Origin: Pseudoalteromonas viridis | GTDB taxonomy: Bacteria; Pseudomonadota; Gammaproteobacteria; Enterobacterales; Alteromonadaceae | DNA length: 64,000 bases | Assembly: GCF_017742995.1 (NCBI RefSeq) | Contig: NZ_CP072425.1 | Coordinates: 3,410,001-3,474,000 of the forward strand | Reading direction: 5' to 3' | Shown here: positions 56,894 through 64,000 of the stretch, piece by piece | How positions within the stretch are numbered: the stretch's first letter is position 1 | Layout of the letters: each line of letters opens with the position of its first letter | Made by a program: the position numbers and the translations under genes | Notes under the pieces: model-generated | The model's database searches: none | Seen by the model: the letters and a program-made list of their open reading frames with translations, nothing else | Told to the model about the DNA's origin: nothing

Positions 56894-58561
56894 TTAGTCT
56901 TTTTGAGCGTTTTTGAAAGCTGCAGCCATTGCATTTTCAAATGCTGGCTCTTCTTTCTTCAGCTTCTCAAGCGCTTCTTTCTCTTCAGCTTCGAAGATAG
57001 CTTTAACAGATAGGCTGATAGTACGGTTCTTACGATCAACACCTACAAATTTAGCTTCAATTTCGTCGCCTGCAGAAACAACGCTAGTTGCGTCTTCGAT
57101 GCGCTCTTGTGCGATGTCAGCAACACGGATGTAGCCTTCAACGCCTTCGATAAGCTCAACAGTTGCGCCTTTCGCGTCAACGTCTGTCACTTTACCTTTA
57201 ACAATAGCACCTTTTTTGTTTGCGTCTAGGTAGTTATTGAAAGGATCAGCTTCGATTTGCTTAACGCCTAGTGAGATACGCTCACGCTCTGGGTCAACCT
57301 GAAGAACGATTGCAGAGATCTCGTCGCCTTTCTTGTATTCACGTACAGCTTCTTCGCCAGGCGTGTTCCAAGAAATGTCAGACAGGTGTACAAGACCGTC
57401 GATACCACCGTCAAGACCGATGAAGATACCGAAATCAGTGATAGACTTGATCTTACCAGTAACTTGGTCGCCTTTGTTTTGTAGACGAGCAAATTCCTGC
57501 CAAGGGTTAGCTTTACACTGCTTAAGACCAAGAGAAATACGACGACGCTCTTCGTCGATTTCAAGAACCATAACTTCAACAGTGTCACCTAGTGAAACAA
57601 CTTTTGAAGGGTGGATGTTCTTGTTAGTCCAGTCCATTTCAGATACGTGTACCAGACCTTCAACGCCTTCTTCGATTTCAACGAAACAACCGTAGTCAGT
57701 CAGGTTAGTAACACGACCAGTTAGCTTAGCGCCTTCTGGGTAACGGCCAGCGATAGCTGCCCAAGGATCTTCGCCAAGTTGCTTAAGGCCTAGAGAAACA
57801 CGCGTCTTCTCTTTGTCGAACTTAAGTACTTTAACTGCAATCTCGTCACCAACATTTACGATTTCGCTTGGGTGCTTAACGCGCTTCCAAGCCATGTCAG
57901 TGATGTGAAGTAGGCCGTCAACACCGCCCAGATCTACGAACGCACCGTAGTCTGTCAGGTTCTTAACGATACCTTTAACTTCTTGACCTTCAACAAGGTT
58001 AGCCAGCAGCTCTTCACGCTCTTGTGAGTTTTCAGACTCGATAACAGCACGACGAGAAACAACTACGTTGTTACGCTTCTGGTCAAGCTTGATTACTTTG
58101 AACTCAAGCTCTTTACCTTCAAGGTGTGTTGTGTCACGTACTGGACGAACGTCAACAAGTGAACCAGGTAGGAATGCACGGATTGAATCAACTTCAACAG
58201 TGAAACCACCTTTAACTTTACCGTTGATGATACCAACAACAGTTTCTTGTTCTTCACAAGCTTTCTCAAGGCGGATCCAAGCTTCGTGACGCTTCGCTTT
58301 CTCACGAGAAAGGATAGTTTCACCGAAACCATCTTCGATTGCGTCTAGTGCAACATCTACTTCGTCGCCAACAGCAACTTCTAGTTCACCAGCAGCATTT
58401 TTGAATTGCTCTGCAGGGATTGCACTTTCAGACTTAAGGCCAGCATCAACAAGAACGATGTTGTTCTCGATTGAGATAACTGTACCTTTAACGATAGAGC
58501 CTTGCTCTGCTTCAAAACCCTTTAGGCTTTCTTCAAATAACTGCGCAAAATTTTCTGACAT
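56894..58561 (-). CDS. rpsA: 30S ribosomal protein S1 RpsA
   Basis: S1 binds mRNA and helps initiation. It has 555 aa (E. coli 557) with six S1 domains; repeats such as [53 protein letters not shown] and [21 protein letters not shown] are clear. Strong codon bias for a highly expressed gene. Part of cmk-rpsA-ihfB. Confidence 0.98.
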   Translation of the reverse strand: MSENFAQLFEESLKGFEAEQGSIVKGTVISIENNIVLVDAGLKSESAIPAEQFKNAAGELEVAVGDEVDVALDAIEDGFGETILSREKAKRHEAWIRLEKACEEQETVVGIINGKVKGGFTVEVDSIRAFLPGSLVDVRPVRDTTHLEGKELEFKVIKLDQKRNNVVVSRRAVIESENSQEREELLANLVEGQEVKGIVKNLTDYGAFVDLGGVDGLLHITDMAWKRVKHPSEIVNVGDEIAVKVLKFDKEKTRVSLGLKQLGEDPWAAIAGRYPEGAKLTGRVTNLTDYGCFVEIEEGVEGLVHVSEMDWTNKNIHPSKVVSLGDTVEVMVLEIDEERRRISLGLKQCKANPWQEFARLQNKGDQVTGKIKSITDFGIFIGLDGGIDGLVHLSDISWNTPGEEAVREYKKGDEISAIVLQVDPERERISLGVKQIEADPFNNYLDANKKGAIVKGKVTDVDAKGATVELIEGVEGYIRVADIAQERIEDATSVVSAGDEIEAKFVGVDRKNRTISLSVKAIFEAEEKEALEKLKKEEPAFENAMAAAFKNAQKD

Positions 58562-58657
58562 ACTAAATACGTCTCATAAATAAACATTCCAATTAGCAAC
58601 CATGCTGCATGGGGTGGTTAATATAACGTCAGCTTCCTGCCAACGCGGTAAAAAAAT

Positions 58658-59365
58658 CTAGATTGATGCGGGCAACTTGCCTGCGGCAATCGCCTCTTGA
58701 ACTAAAGTGATGACTTTTGCAAACACTTGTTCTGCATCTAATTCAGTAGTATCGACCACGACAGCATCGTCCGCTGGCACCAAAGGCGCGACTTTGCGGT
58801 TCATATCGCGGTCATCACGAGCTTCAATCTCGCTTAAAAGACCATCTAGTGTAACATCCAGACCTTTATCCTTCAACTCCAGATAACGACGCTTCGCACG
58901 CTCTTGTGCGCTGGCTGTTAAATATATTTTCAACTCGGCTTGTGGGAAAACAATCGTGCCCATATCTCTGCCATCGGCAATCAGACCACTTTCACTTCGA
59001 AAGGCTCTTTGACGACGTAGCAATGCTTCACGAACCCGAGGTAATGCTGCGATTTTTGACGCTGCTGCGCCCACTTCCTCATTGCGGATAGTGTGTGTGA
59101 CATCCTCACCTTCAAGGATCACTTTAATTTTTTTCGTAACGCCATCGATTGGAAACTGAACGTCCAAATTCGCGGCAAGCGGCACTAAGGCCTCTTCGTT
59201 ATCGAGTGCAATATGATGATGAATAGCGGCCAAAGACAATACGCGATAAATAGCGCCACTATCCAAAACGTCCCAATCGAGCTTCTCAGCTAACAAACGG
59301 CAAACCGTTCCTTTACCCGAGCCACTTGGACCGTCTACGGTGATTACTGGCATGACAGCCTGCAT
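58658..59365 (-). CDS. cmk: cytidylate kinase Cmk
   Basis: Cmk phosphorylates CMP/dCMP. It has 235 aa. GGAGG precedes ATG 59365 ([21 protein letters not shown]). Walker A is [15 protein letters not shown]; later [35 protein letters not shown] matches the family. Between aroA and rpsA, the conserved order. Confidence 0.97.
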   Translation of the reverse strand: MQAVMPVITVDGPSGSGKGTVCRLLAEKLDWDVLDSGAIYRVLSLAAIHHHIALDNEEALVPLAANLDVQFPIDGVTKKIKVILEGEDVTHTIRNEEVGAAASKIAALPRVREALLRRQRAFRSESGLIADGRDMGTIVFPQAELKIYLTASAQERAKRRYLELKDKGLDVTLDGLLSEIEARDDRDMNRKVAPLVPADDAVVVDTTELDAEQVFAKVITLVQEAIAAGKLPASI

Positions 59366-59498
59366 TTAAACCTCCCGAAATGCACACCAAAAATTAACGC
59401 CGGTATTATACGCAAGTTTGCTGAATAGATCCTTATTGACATGTAACTTTTTGTTTGATTTTAAATTTACGACAGTACAATGGCAAGAATATAGGGCC

Positions 59499-59524
59499 AG
59501 GCAATCAGATAAAGCTGATTGCCT
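59499..59524. repeat. perfect 10-bp hairpin between aroA and cmk
   Basis: AGGCAATCAG and CTGATTGCCT flank an ATAAAG loop. It lies 51 nt after aroA. No T tract on either side, so it may be a processing or attenuation structure, not a full terminator. Confidence 0.65.
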
Positions 59525-59574
59525 AAAGTCGGTTACGTATTACGCCGAAGACGATATACATAACCGGACAGGTG

Positions 59575-60852
59575 CTACTGACTCACTGAAGATAACACCT
59601 CAAAATAAGTCGGGAAAGTTTTCGCTGTGCAGCCGGGGTCATTGATGATCACATCAACCCCACCAACGGCAACCATGGAAAAGCACATGGCAATACGGTG
59701 GTCATTGTAGGTGTCTATCTGTGCCAGATTAAACGTATCAGGCGGGGTGATTTCGATGAAATCATGCCCTTCAGTGACTTCAGCACCGACTTTTCTAAGC
59801 TCAGTTGCCATGGCATACAGGCGATCGGTTTCTTTAACGCGCCAGTTATAAATATTACGAATAGCAGTTTTACCTGTGGCAAACAAAGCTACAGTTGCCA
59901 GCGTCATGGCTGCATCCGGTATGGCGTTTGCGTCAATGTCGACCCCTTTCAGCTCGCCTTTGCGGACAACCAGCTTTTCATCATGCCAGTCAATCACAGC
60001 ACCCACCTGCTCCATCACCTTGGCAAAACCAATGTCACCCTGCACGCTCTTGCGTCCAACGCCATTGATTTCTATCTCACCACCTGCGATGGCGGCGGCG
60101 GCAATAAAGTAAGAAGCGGAGGATGCATCCCCTTCCACCATAATGGTACCCGGAGACACATAACCTTGCTGACCTTTAACATGAAACACCTGATAATTAT
60201 CATGGCTGACGGTAACACCGAACTGCGCCATCACGCCCAATGTAATATCAATATAAGGCTTGGAAACCAGCTCACCTTTTATTCTTACTGTGGTGTCTTT
60301 GACAAACAAAGGAGCAGCCATCAATAATGCTGTCAGAAACTGGCTTGATATGCTGCCATCAATTTCAACTTCTCCCCCTTCAATTGCATGACCATTGATC
60401 TGTAGCGGCGGGTAGTCTTTATTTTTCAAATATTGGATGTCCGCCCCCAGCGCATGCAAAGCATCTACCAGGTGGCCAATGGGCCGCTCTTCCATGCGCG
60501 GTTCGCCGATCAGCGTAAACTGACCCTGACTCGCCGCTAACACAGCAGTCAGCGGCCTGAACGCGGTGCCGGCATTGCCCAGGAACAAGGCTTCTGCAGG
60601 CGTTTTAAAGCGCCCGCCTTGTCCATAAACGCGAGCTGAGGTTTTATCTTCATTGAGCTCTACTTCTACACCCATCTGGGCAAGTGCCTGAAGCATATGA
60701 CGAATATCATCACTGTCGAGCAGATTATTCACTTGTGTGACGCCGTCACACAACGCAGCCAGCAGTAACACTCGGTTTGACAAGCTCTTTGAGCCGGGCA
60801 GCGTAACACTGCCATTGACCTTGTCTATGGCGTTTAATCTCAGTTGTTCCAT
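59575..60852 (-). CDS. aroA: EPSP synthase AroA
   Basis: AroA makes 5-enolpyruvylshikimate-3-phosphate in the shikimate pathway. It has 425 aa. Signatures: [67 protein letters not shown], and C-terminal [11 protein letters not shown]. Its start shares one base with the serC stop (TGATG). Confidence 0.97.
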   Translation of the reverse strand: MEQLRLNAIDKVNGSVTLPGSKSLSNRVLLLAALCDGVTQVNNLLDSDDIRHMLQALAQMGVEVELNEDKTSARVYGQGGRFKTPAEALFLGNAGTAFRPLTAVLAASQGQFTLIGEPRMEERPIGHLVDALHALGADIQYLKNKDYPPLQINGHAIEGGEVEIDGSISSQFLTALLMAAPLFVKDTTVRIKGELVSKPYIDITLGVMAQFGVTVSHDNYQVFHVKGQQGYVSPGTIMVEGDASSASYFIAAAAIAGGEIEINGVGRKSVQGDIGFAKVMEQVGAVIDWHDEKLVVRKGELKGVDIDANAIPDAAMTLATVALFATGKTAIRNIYNWRVKETDRLYAMATELRKVGAEVTEGHDFIEITPPDTFNLAQIDTYNDHRIAMCFSMVAVGGVDVIINDPGCTAKTFPTYFEVLSSVSQ

Positions 60853-61934
60853 CAGCTGTTCTCCTGCGCAAATTTTTCCATAAATGCGGTCAGTGCTTTG
60901 ATACCTTCAATGGGCATCGCATTGTAAATGCTCGCACGCATACCGCCCACAAAACGGTGACCTTCCAGTGCTATCAGGCCATGCTCTTGTGCCTGTGCCA
61001 AAAATTGCTCATTTAAAGACTCATCATGCAACCAGAACGGGACATTCATCAGTGAACGACAATGCTTGGCTACCTTGTTTAGGTAAAAAGAAGAGCTATC
61101 GATGTAATCGTACAGCAGTGCGGCTTTTTCTTTATTGTGTGCTTCCATCGCCTTAACGCCGCCAATGGACTCCAGGTATTTGAATACCTCGGCGGCCAGG
61201 TACCAGGCAAACGTCGGTGGCGTGTTGTACATGCTTTGTTGCTGCGCTTCGATTGCGTAATCCAAAATAGCTGGTCTGGGTAGGCCTTTGCGCTCAAGCA
61301 GCGTTTTGCGCACAATCGCAATGCTTAAACCCGATGGACCAATGTTTTTCTGTGCACCTGCGTAAATTAGGTCAAAATCATCCACATTCATCTCGCGAGA
61401 CAGAATATTGGACGACATATCCGCGACGATCGGCGCCGTCGGATGCTTTGGTACCTCGAATAATTCAATCCCGTCGATGGTTTCATTCGGACAGTAATGA
61501 ATATATGCCGCGTTGTCAGGTAGTGCCCACTGAGAAACTGGTAATACGTCGAACAGGCCATCCTGATCACGGCGAATATCAATAGACTCAACCTGAGTGA
61601 ACTTTTGACCTTCTTTAGTCGCACCGCAGGACCAGATCCCATTCTCGATATATACCCCAGGTGCATCATCCTGGTGCAGGTTTAGTGGAACCGCAGCAAA
61701 ATGGCCGCGACCACCACCGTGCATAAACAGCACCTCGAATTCATCCGAAATATTCATCAGACGACGCAGGCTTGCTTCACATTCACGCGCCAGTTCTAAA
61801 AACGATGCCGAACGGTGGCTGATCTCCATCACAGAGACCCCCAGATTTTGCCAGTTAATAAATTCTTGTTGAGCTTTTTTCATAACAGCAGGTGGCAACA
61901 TCGCCGGGCCCGCACAAAAGTTATAAACGCGCAT
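60852..61934 (-). CDS. serC: phosphoserine aminotransferase SerC
   Basis: SerC forms phosphoserine for serine and pyridoxine synthesis. It has 360 aa. It starts with [24 protein letters not shown]; the PLP lysine is in [21 protein letters not shown]; it ends with [25 protein letters not shown]. First of serC-aroA-cmk-rpsA. AGGA lies upstream of ATG 61934. Confidence 0.97.
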   Translation of the reverse strand: MRVYNFCAGPAMLPPAVMKKAQQEFINWQNLGVSVMEISHRSASFLELARECEASLRRLMNISDEFEVLFMHGGGRGHFAAVPLNLHQDDAPGVYIENGIWSCGATKEGQKFTQVESIDIRRDQDGLFDVLPVSQWALPDNAAYIHYCPNETIDGIELFEVPKHPTAPIVADMSSNILSREMNVDDFDLIYAGAQKNIGPSGLSIAIVRKTLLERKGLPRPAILDYAIEAQQQSMYNTPPTFAWYLAAEVFKYLESIGGVKAMEAHNKEKAALLYDYIDSSSFYLNKVAKHCRSLMNVPFWLHDESLNEQFLAQAQEHGLIALEGHRFVGGMRASIYNAMPIEGIKALTAFMEKFAQENS

Positions 61935-61955
61935 AGTTTCCTCATTCCAGTTTTT

Positions 61956-61974
61956 ATACTGCCACAGGCAGTAT
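61956..61974. promoter_or_regulatory. palindrome in the serC leader
   Basis: ATACTGCC (61956-61963) and GGCAGTAT (61967-61974) form a perfect 8-bp inverted repeat with a 3-nt centre, 22 nt upstream of serC. It is either an operator or a 5' UTR stem-loop. No known regulator is assigned. Confidence 0.5.
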
Positions 61975-62042
61975 GCTTAATTATTTTTGTGAACGCACAG
62001 GGGGTGATGCCCATACGCTCAAATGATGTGTGTCGAAATAAT

Positions 62043-62068
62043 AAAAAAGCGGCCTAAGCCGCTTTTTT
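62043..62068. terminator. terminator after gyrA
   Basis: AAAAAAGCGGC and GCCGCTTTTTT flank a CTAA loop; fully symmetric. It serves gyrA on the minus strand, 14 nt beyond its stop. Confidence 0.9.
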
Positions 62069-62081
62069 GTCTTGAACCAGA

Positions 62082-64000
62082 TTACTCCGGTGCCTGCTCA
62101 TCAGTGTCAGGCGTTTCAACAAGCTCTGCTTCCCCTTCCAGGGTGTCGTCGATTTCGATCTCTTCGATACGTTGTAAACCAACTACCTGCTCGTCGTCAA
62201 CCGTTCTGATCAGAATAACGCCCTGAGTATTACGCCCAACTGTCGATACTTCGTTCACGCGAGTACGTACCAGTGTGCCTCGGTTCGAAATCAGCATGAT
62301 CTCATCGTTGTCCTGAACCTGAACAGCTCCCACTACACGGCCGTTACGTTCAGTGACCTTGATTGAAACCACCCCTTGCGTTGCACGGCTCTTAGCCGGG
62401 TACTCATCAAGCGGCGTTCGCTTACCATAACCATTTTCGGTGACGGTCAGGATCGCACCATCGTTCTTAGGCACAATCAGTGAAACCACTTTGACGTCAT
62501 CCGGCATCTTAATGCCGCGTACACCAGTCGCAGTACGACCCATTGGACGCAATGCCAGCATTTCTTCACCCGTTTGGGGGTCAATCTTCACTTCGCCAGT
62601 GTCAGAGTCGCGCAGCTTCTCGTTAAAGCGCACAACTTTACCGTGGTCGGTAAACAGCATAATGTCGTTAGTGCCATCTGTGATATCCGCACCGATCAGG
62701 CTATCACCATCATTGAGGTTGATGGCAATAATACCGCTTGCACGCTGGCGGCTGTATGCAGTTAATGGCGTCTTCTTCACCACACCATTGGCCGTGGCCA
62801 TCAGGACAAATTTATCGTCTTCATATTGCTTAACCGGCAATATCGTGGTGATCCGCTCATCCGCTTCCAGCGGCAGTAGGTTAACAATCGGCTTACCACG
62901 CGCGGCACGTGAAGCCAGCGGCAACTGATACACTTTCAACCAGTAAAGACGACCAGAGGTCGAGAAGCACAAAATTGTATCGTGGGTGTTGGCTACCAGC
63001 AGACGCTCAATGAAGTCTTCATCCTTCATCTTAGTAGCAGCTTTACCTTTACCACCGCGGCGCTGCGCTTCGTAATCAGACAGAGGCTGATATTTCACAT
63101 AACCTTCGTGAGACAAGGTCACGACCACATCTTCTTCGTTGATCAGATCTTCCAGGCTAATGTCGTGCGCTGCTGCAGAAATCTCAGTACGACGCTCATC
63201 GCCATAGTTTTCTTTAATTTCAGCCAGCTCGTCACGGATCACTTCCATCAGACGATCAGGTGAAGACAAAATCAATAACAGCTCTGCGATTAAATCCAGT
63301 AGCTCCTGATATTCGCCCAGGATCTTTTCATGCTCAAGACCTGTTAGCTTGTGTAAGCGTAAATCAAGAATCGCCTGAGCCTGTTGCTCTGACAGGTAGT
63401 ACTGGCCATCACGGATCCCCAGGTCAGCATCAAGCCAGTCTGGGCGCGCCACGTTCTCTTCACCAGCACGCTCCAACATAGAGCGTACTGAACCCAGCTC
63501 CCAAGGGCGCGCTGTCAGTGCCGCTTTGGCTTCTGCTGGTGTCGGTGACTTACGGATAAGCTCAATGATAGGGTCGATGTTCGCCAGCGCAATCGCTAAA
63601 CCTTCAAGCGTGTGCGCACGGTCACGTGCTTTACGCAAGTCATAAACGGTACGACGCGTTACCACTTCACGGCGGTGAACGATAAAGGCTTCGAGCATTT
63701 CTTTAAGGTTGAAACACTTAGGCTGATTGTTATCCAGCGCAACCATGTTGATACCAAACACAGTTTGTAGCTGAGTTTGAGCATACAGATTGTTCAGAAC
63801 AACTTCGCCCACTTCACCGCGTTTGATCTCAATAACGATACGCATACCGTCTTTGTCAGATTCGTCACGCAGTGCACTGATCCCTTCCACCTTTTTGTCT
63901 TTAACCAGCTCGGCGATTTTCTCAATCAAACGCGCTTTGTTAACCTGATATGGGATCTCATTGACAATGATGGTTTCTTTACCGGTTTTCTCATCGGTTT
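62082..64000 (-). CDS. gyrA: DNA gyrase subunit A GyrA (C-terminal part; 5' end outside window)
   Basis: Gyrase A breaks and rejoins DNA during supercoiling. About 639 C-terminal residues are present; the frame runs open to the window edge, so the internal ATG at 63929 is not a start. Seen are the coiled-coil arm ([38 protein letters not shown]), the GyrA box QRRGGKG at the start of the six-bladed wrapping domain, and blades such as [34 protein letters not shown]. The tail is acidic ([18 protein letters not shown]). The catalytic tyrosine and QRDR lie outside. Confidence 0.97.
   Translation of the reverse strand, partial: TDEKTGKETIIVNEIPYQVNKARLIEKIAELVKDKKVEGISALRDESDKDGMRIVIEIKRGEVGEVVLNNLYAQTQLQTVFGINMVALDNNQPKCFNLKEMLEAFIVHRREVVTRRTVYDLRKARDRAHTLEGLAIALANIDPIIELIRKSPTPAEAKAALTARPWELGSVRSMLERAGEENVARPDWLDADLGIRDGQYYLSEQQAQAILDLRLHKLTGLEHEKILGEYQELLDLIAELLLILSSPDRLMEVIRDELAEIKENYGDERRTEISAAAHDISLEDLINEEDVVVTLSHEGYVKYQPLSDYEAQRRGGKGKAATKMKDEDFIERLLVANTHDTILCFSTSGRLYWLKVYQLPLASRAARGKPIVNLLPLEADERITTILPVKQYEDDKFVLMATANGVVKKTPLTAYSRQRASGIIAINLNDGDSLIGADITDGTNDIMLFTDHGKVVRFNEKLRDSDTGEVKIDPQTGEEMLALRPMGRTATGVRGIKMPDDVKVVSLIVPKNDGAILTVTENGYGKRTPLDEYPAKSRATQGVVSIKVTERNGRVVGAVQVQDNDEIMLISNRGTLVRTRVNEVSTVGRNTQGVILIRTVDDEQVVGLQRIEEIEIDDTLEGEAELVETPDTDEQAPE

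Noticed and set aside
59698..60327. Long plus-strand frame (209 codons) opposite aroA
   Set aside because: It is fully antisense to aroA and has no SD or family.

Overview
This 64 kb window is a chromosomal segment of a marine gammaproteobacterium of the order Alteromonadales, most likely Pseudoalteromonas. The assignment is by inference from protein resemblance and gene order, not a database search. Support comes from the E. coli-like block serC-aroA-cmk-rpsA-ihfB-lapA-lapB-pyrF, rmf beside fabA, ftsK-lolA-rarA-crcB-serS in a row, mfd followed by csiV, and bioA divergent from bioBFCD. Most genes are housekeeping and tightly packed. There is one tRNA and I see no rRNA, prophage, insertion sequence or CRISPR array.

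Layout. 1-4 kb: a SIMPL-domain secreted protein, a MAPEG membrane protein overlapping a sulfotransferase-like gene, the tRNA hydroxylase miaE and a periplasmic solute-binding-like protein. 4.5-10 kb: a receiver-only response regulator overlapping a MoxR ATPase, DUF58 and TgpA-type transglutaminase operon, then an Na+/H+ antiporter-family transporter. 10-22 kb: an unknown protein, a GNAT, a thioesterase/M23 peptidase/PTPS-like operon, fabA (with a FabR-type operator filling its promoter spacer), rmf, and the serS-crcB-rarA-lolA-ftsK run followed by lrp. 22-34 kb: ald, an HDOD protein, a chemoreceptor, a PilZ-like protein, the agmatine-to-putrescine pair aguA-aguB, mfd, csiV and a small lipoprotein.

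34-40.8 kb is the accessory part. It holds an NLR-like STAND gene (N-terminal domain, NB-ARC, six 42-residue TPRs) split into two frames at an A6 run, a GNAT, small hypothetical proteins, a DUF3574 protein, a 2OG-Fe(II) oxygenase-like protein, a NIT-domain chemoreceptor and a frameshifted rof-like gene.

40.8-64 kb returns to core genes: the biotin operons with a BirA-type operator between bioA and bioB, a KamA-family radical SAM enzyme, an N4BP2-type P-loop protein, asnS, a GH18 chitinase, fklB, tRNA-Ser(UGA), a yeast-Fcy1-like cytosine deaminase, and the pyrF-to-serC block. It ends inside the 3' part of gyrA.

The observation most worth following is the split STAND/NLR-like gene. Its P-loop lies in a frame with no ATG, GTG or TTG start, directly downstream of an N-terminal module carrying a Gly/Asn/Ser-rich beta-prone segment. 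A second gene (rof-like) is also broken at an A6 run, so homopolymer errors must be excluded before either is read as biology. Much of the regulation can be read from the DNA: BirA and FabR operators, an ald promoter, and many clear intrinsic terminators.
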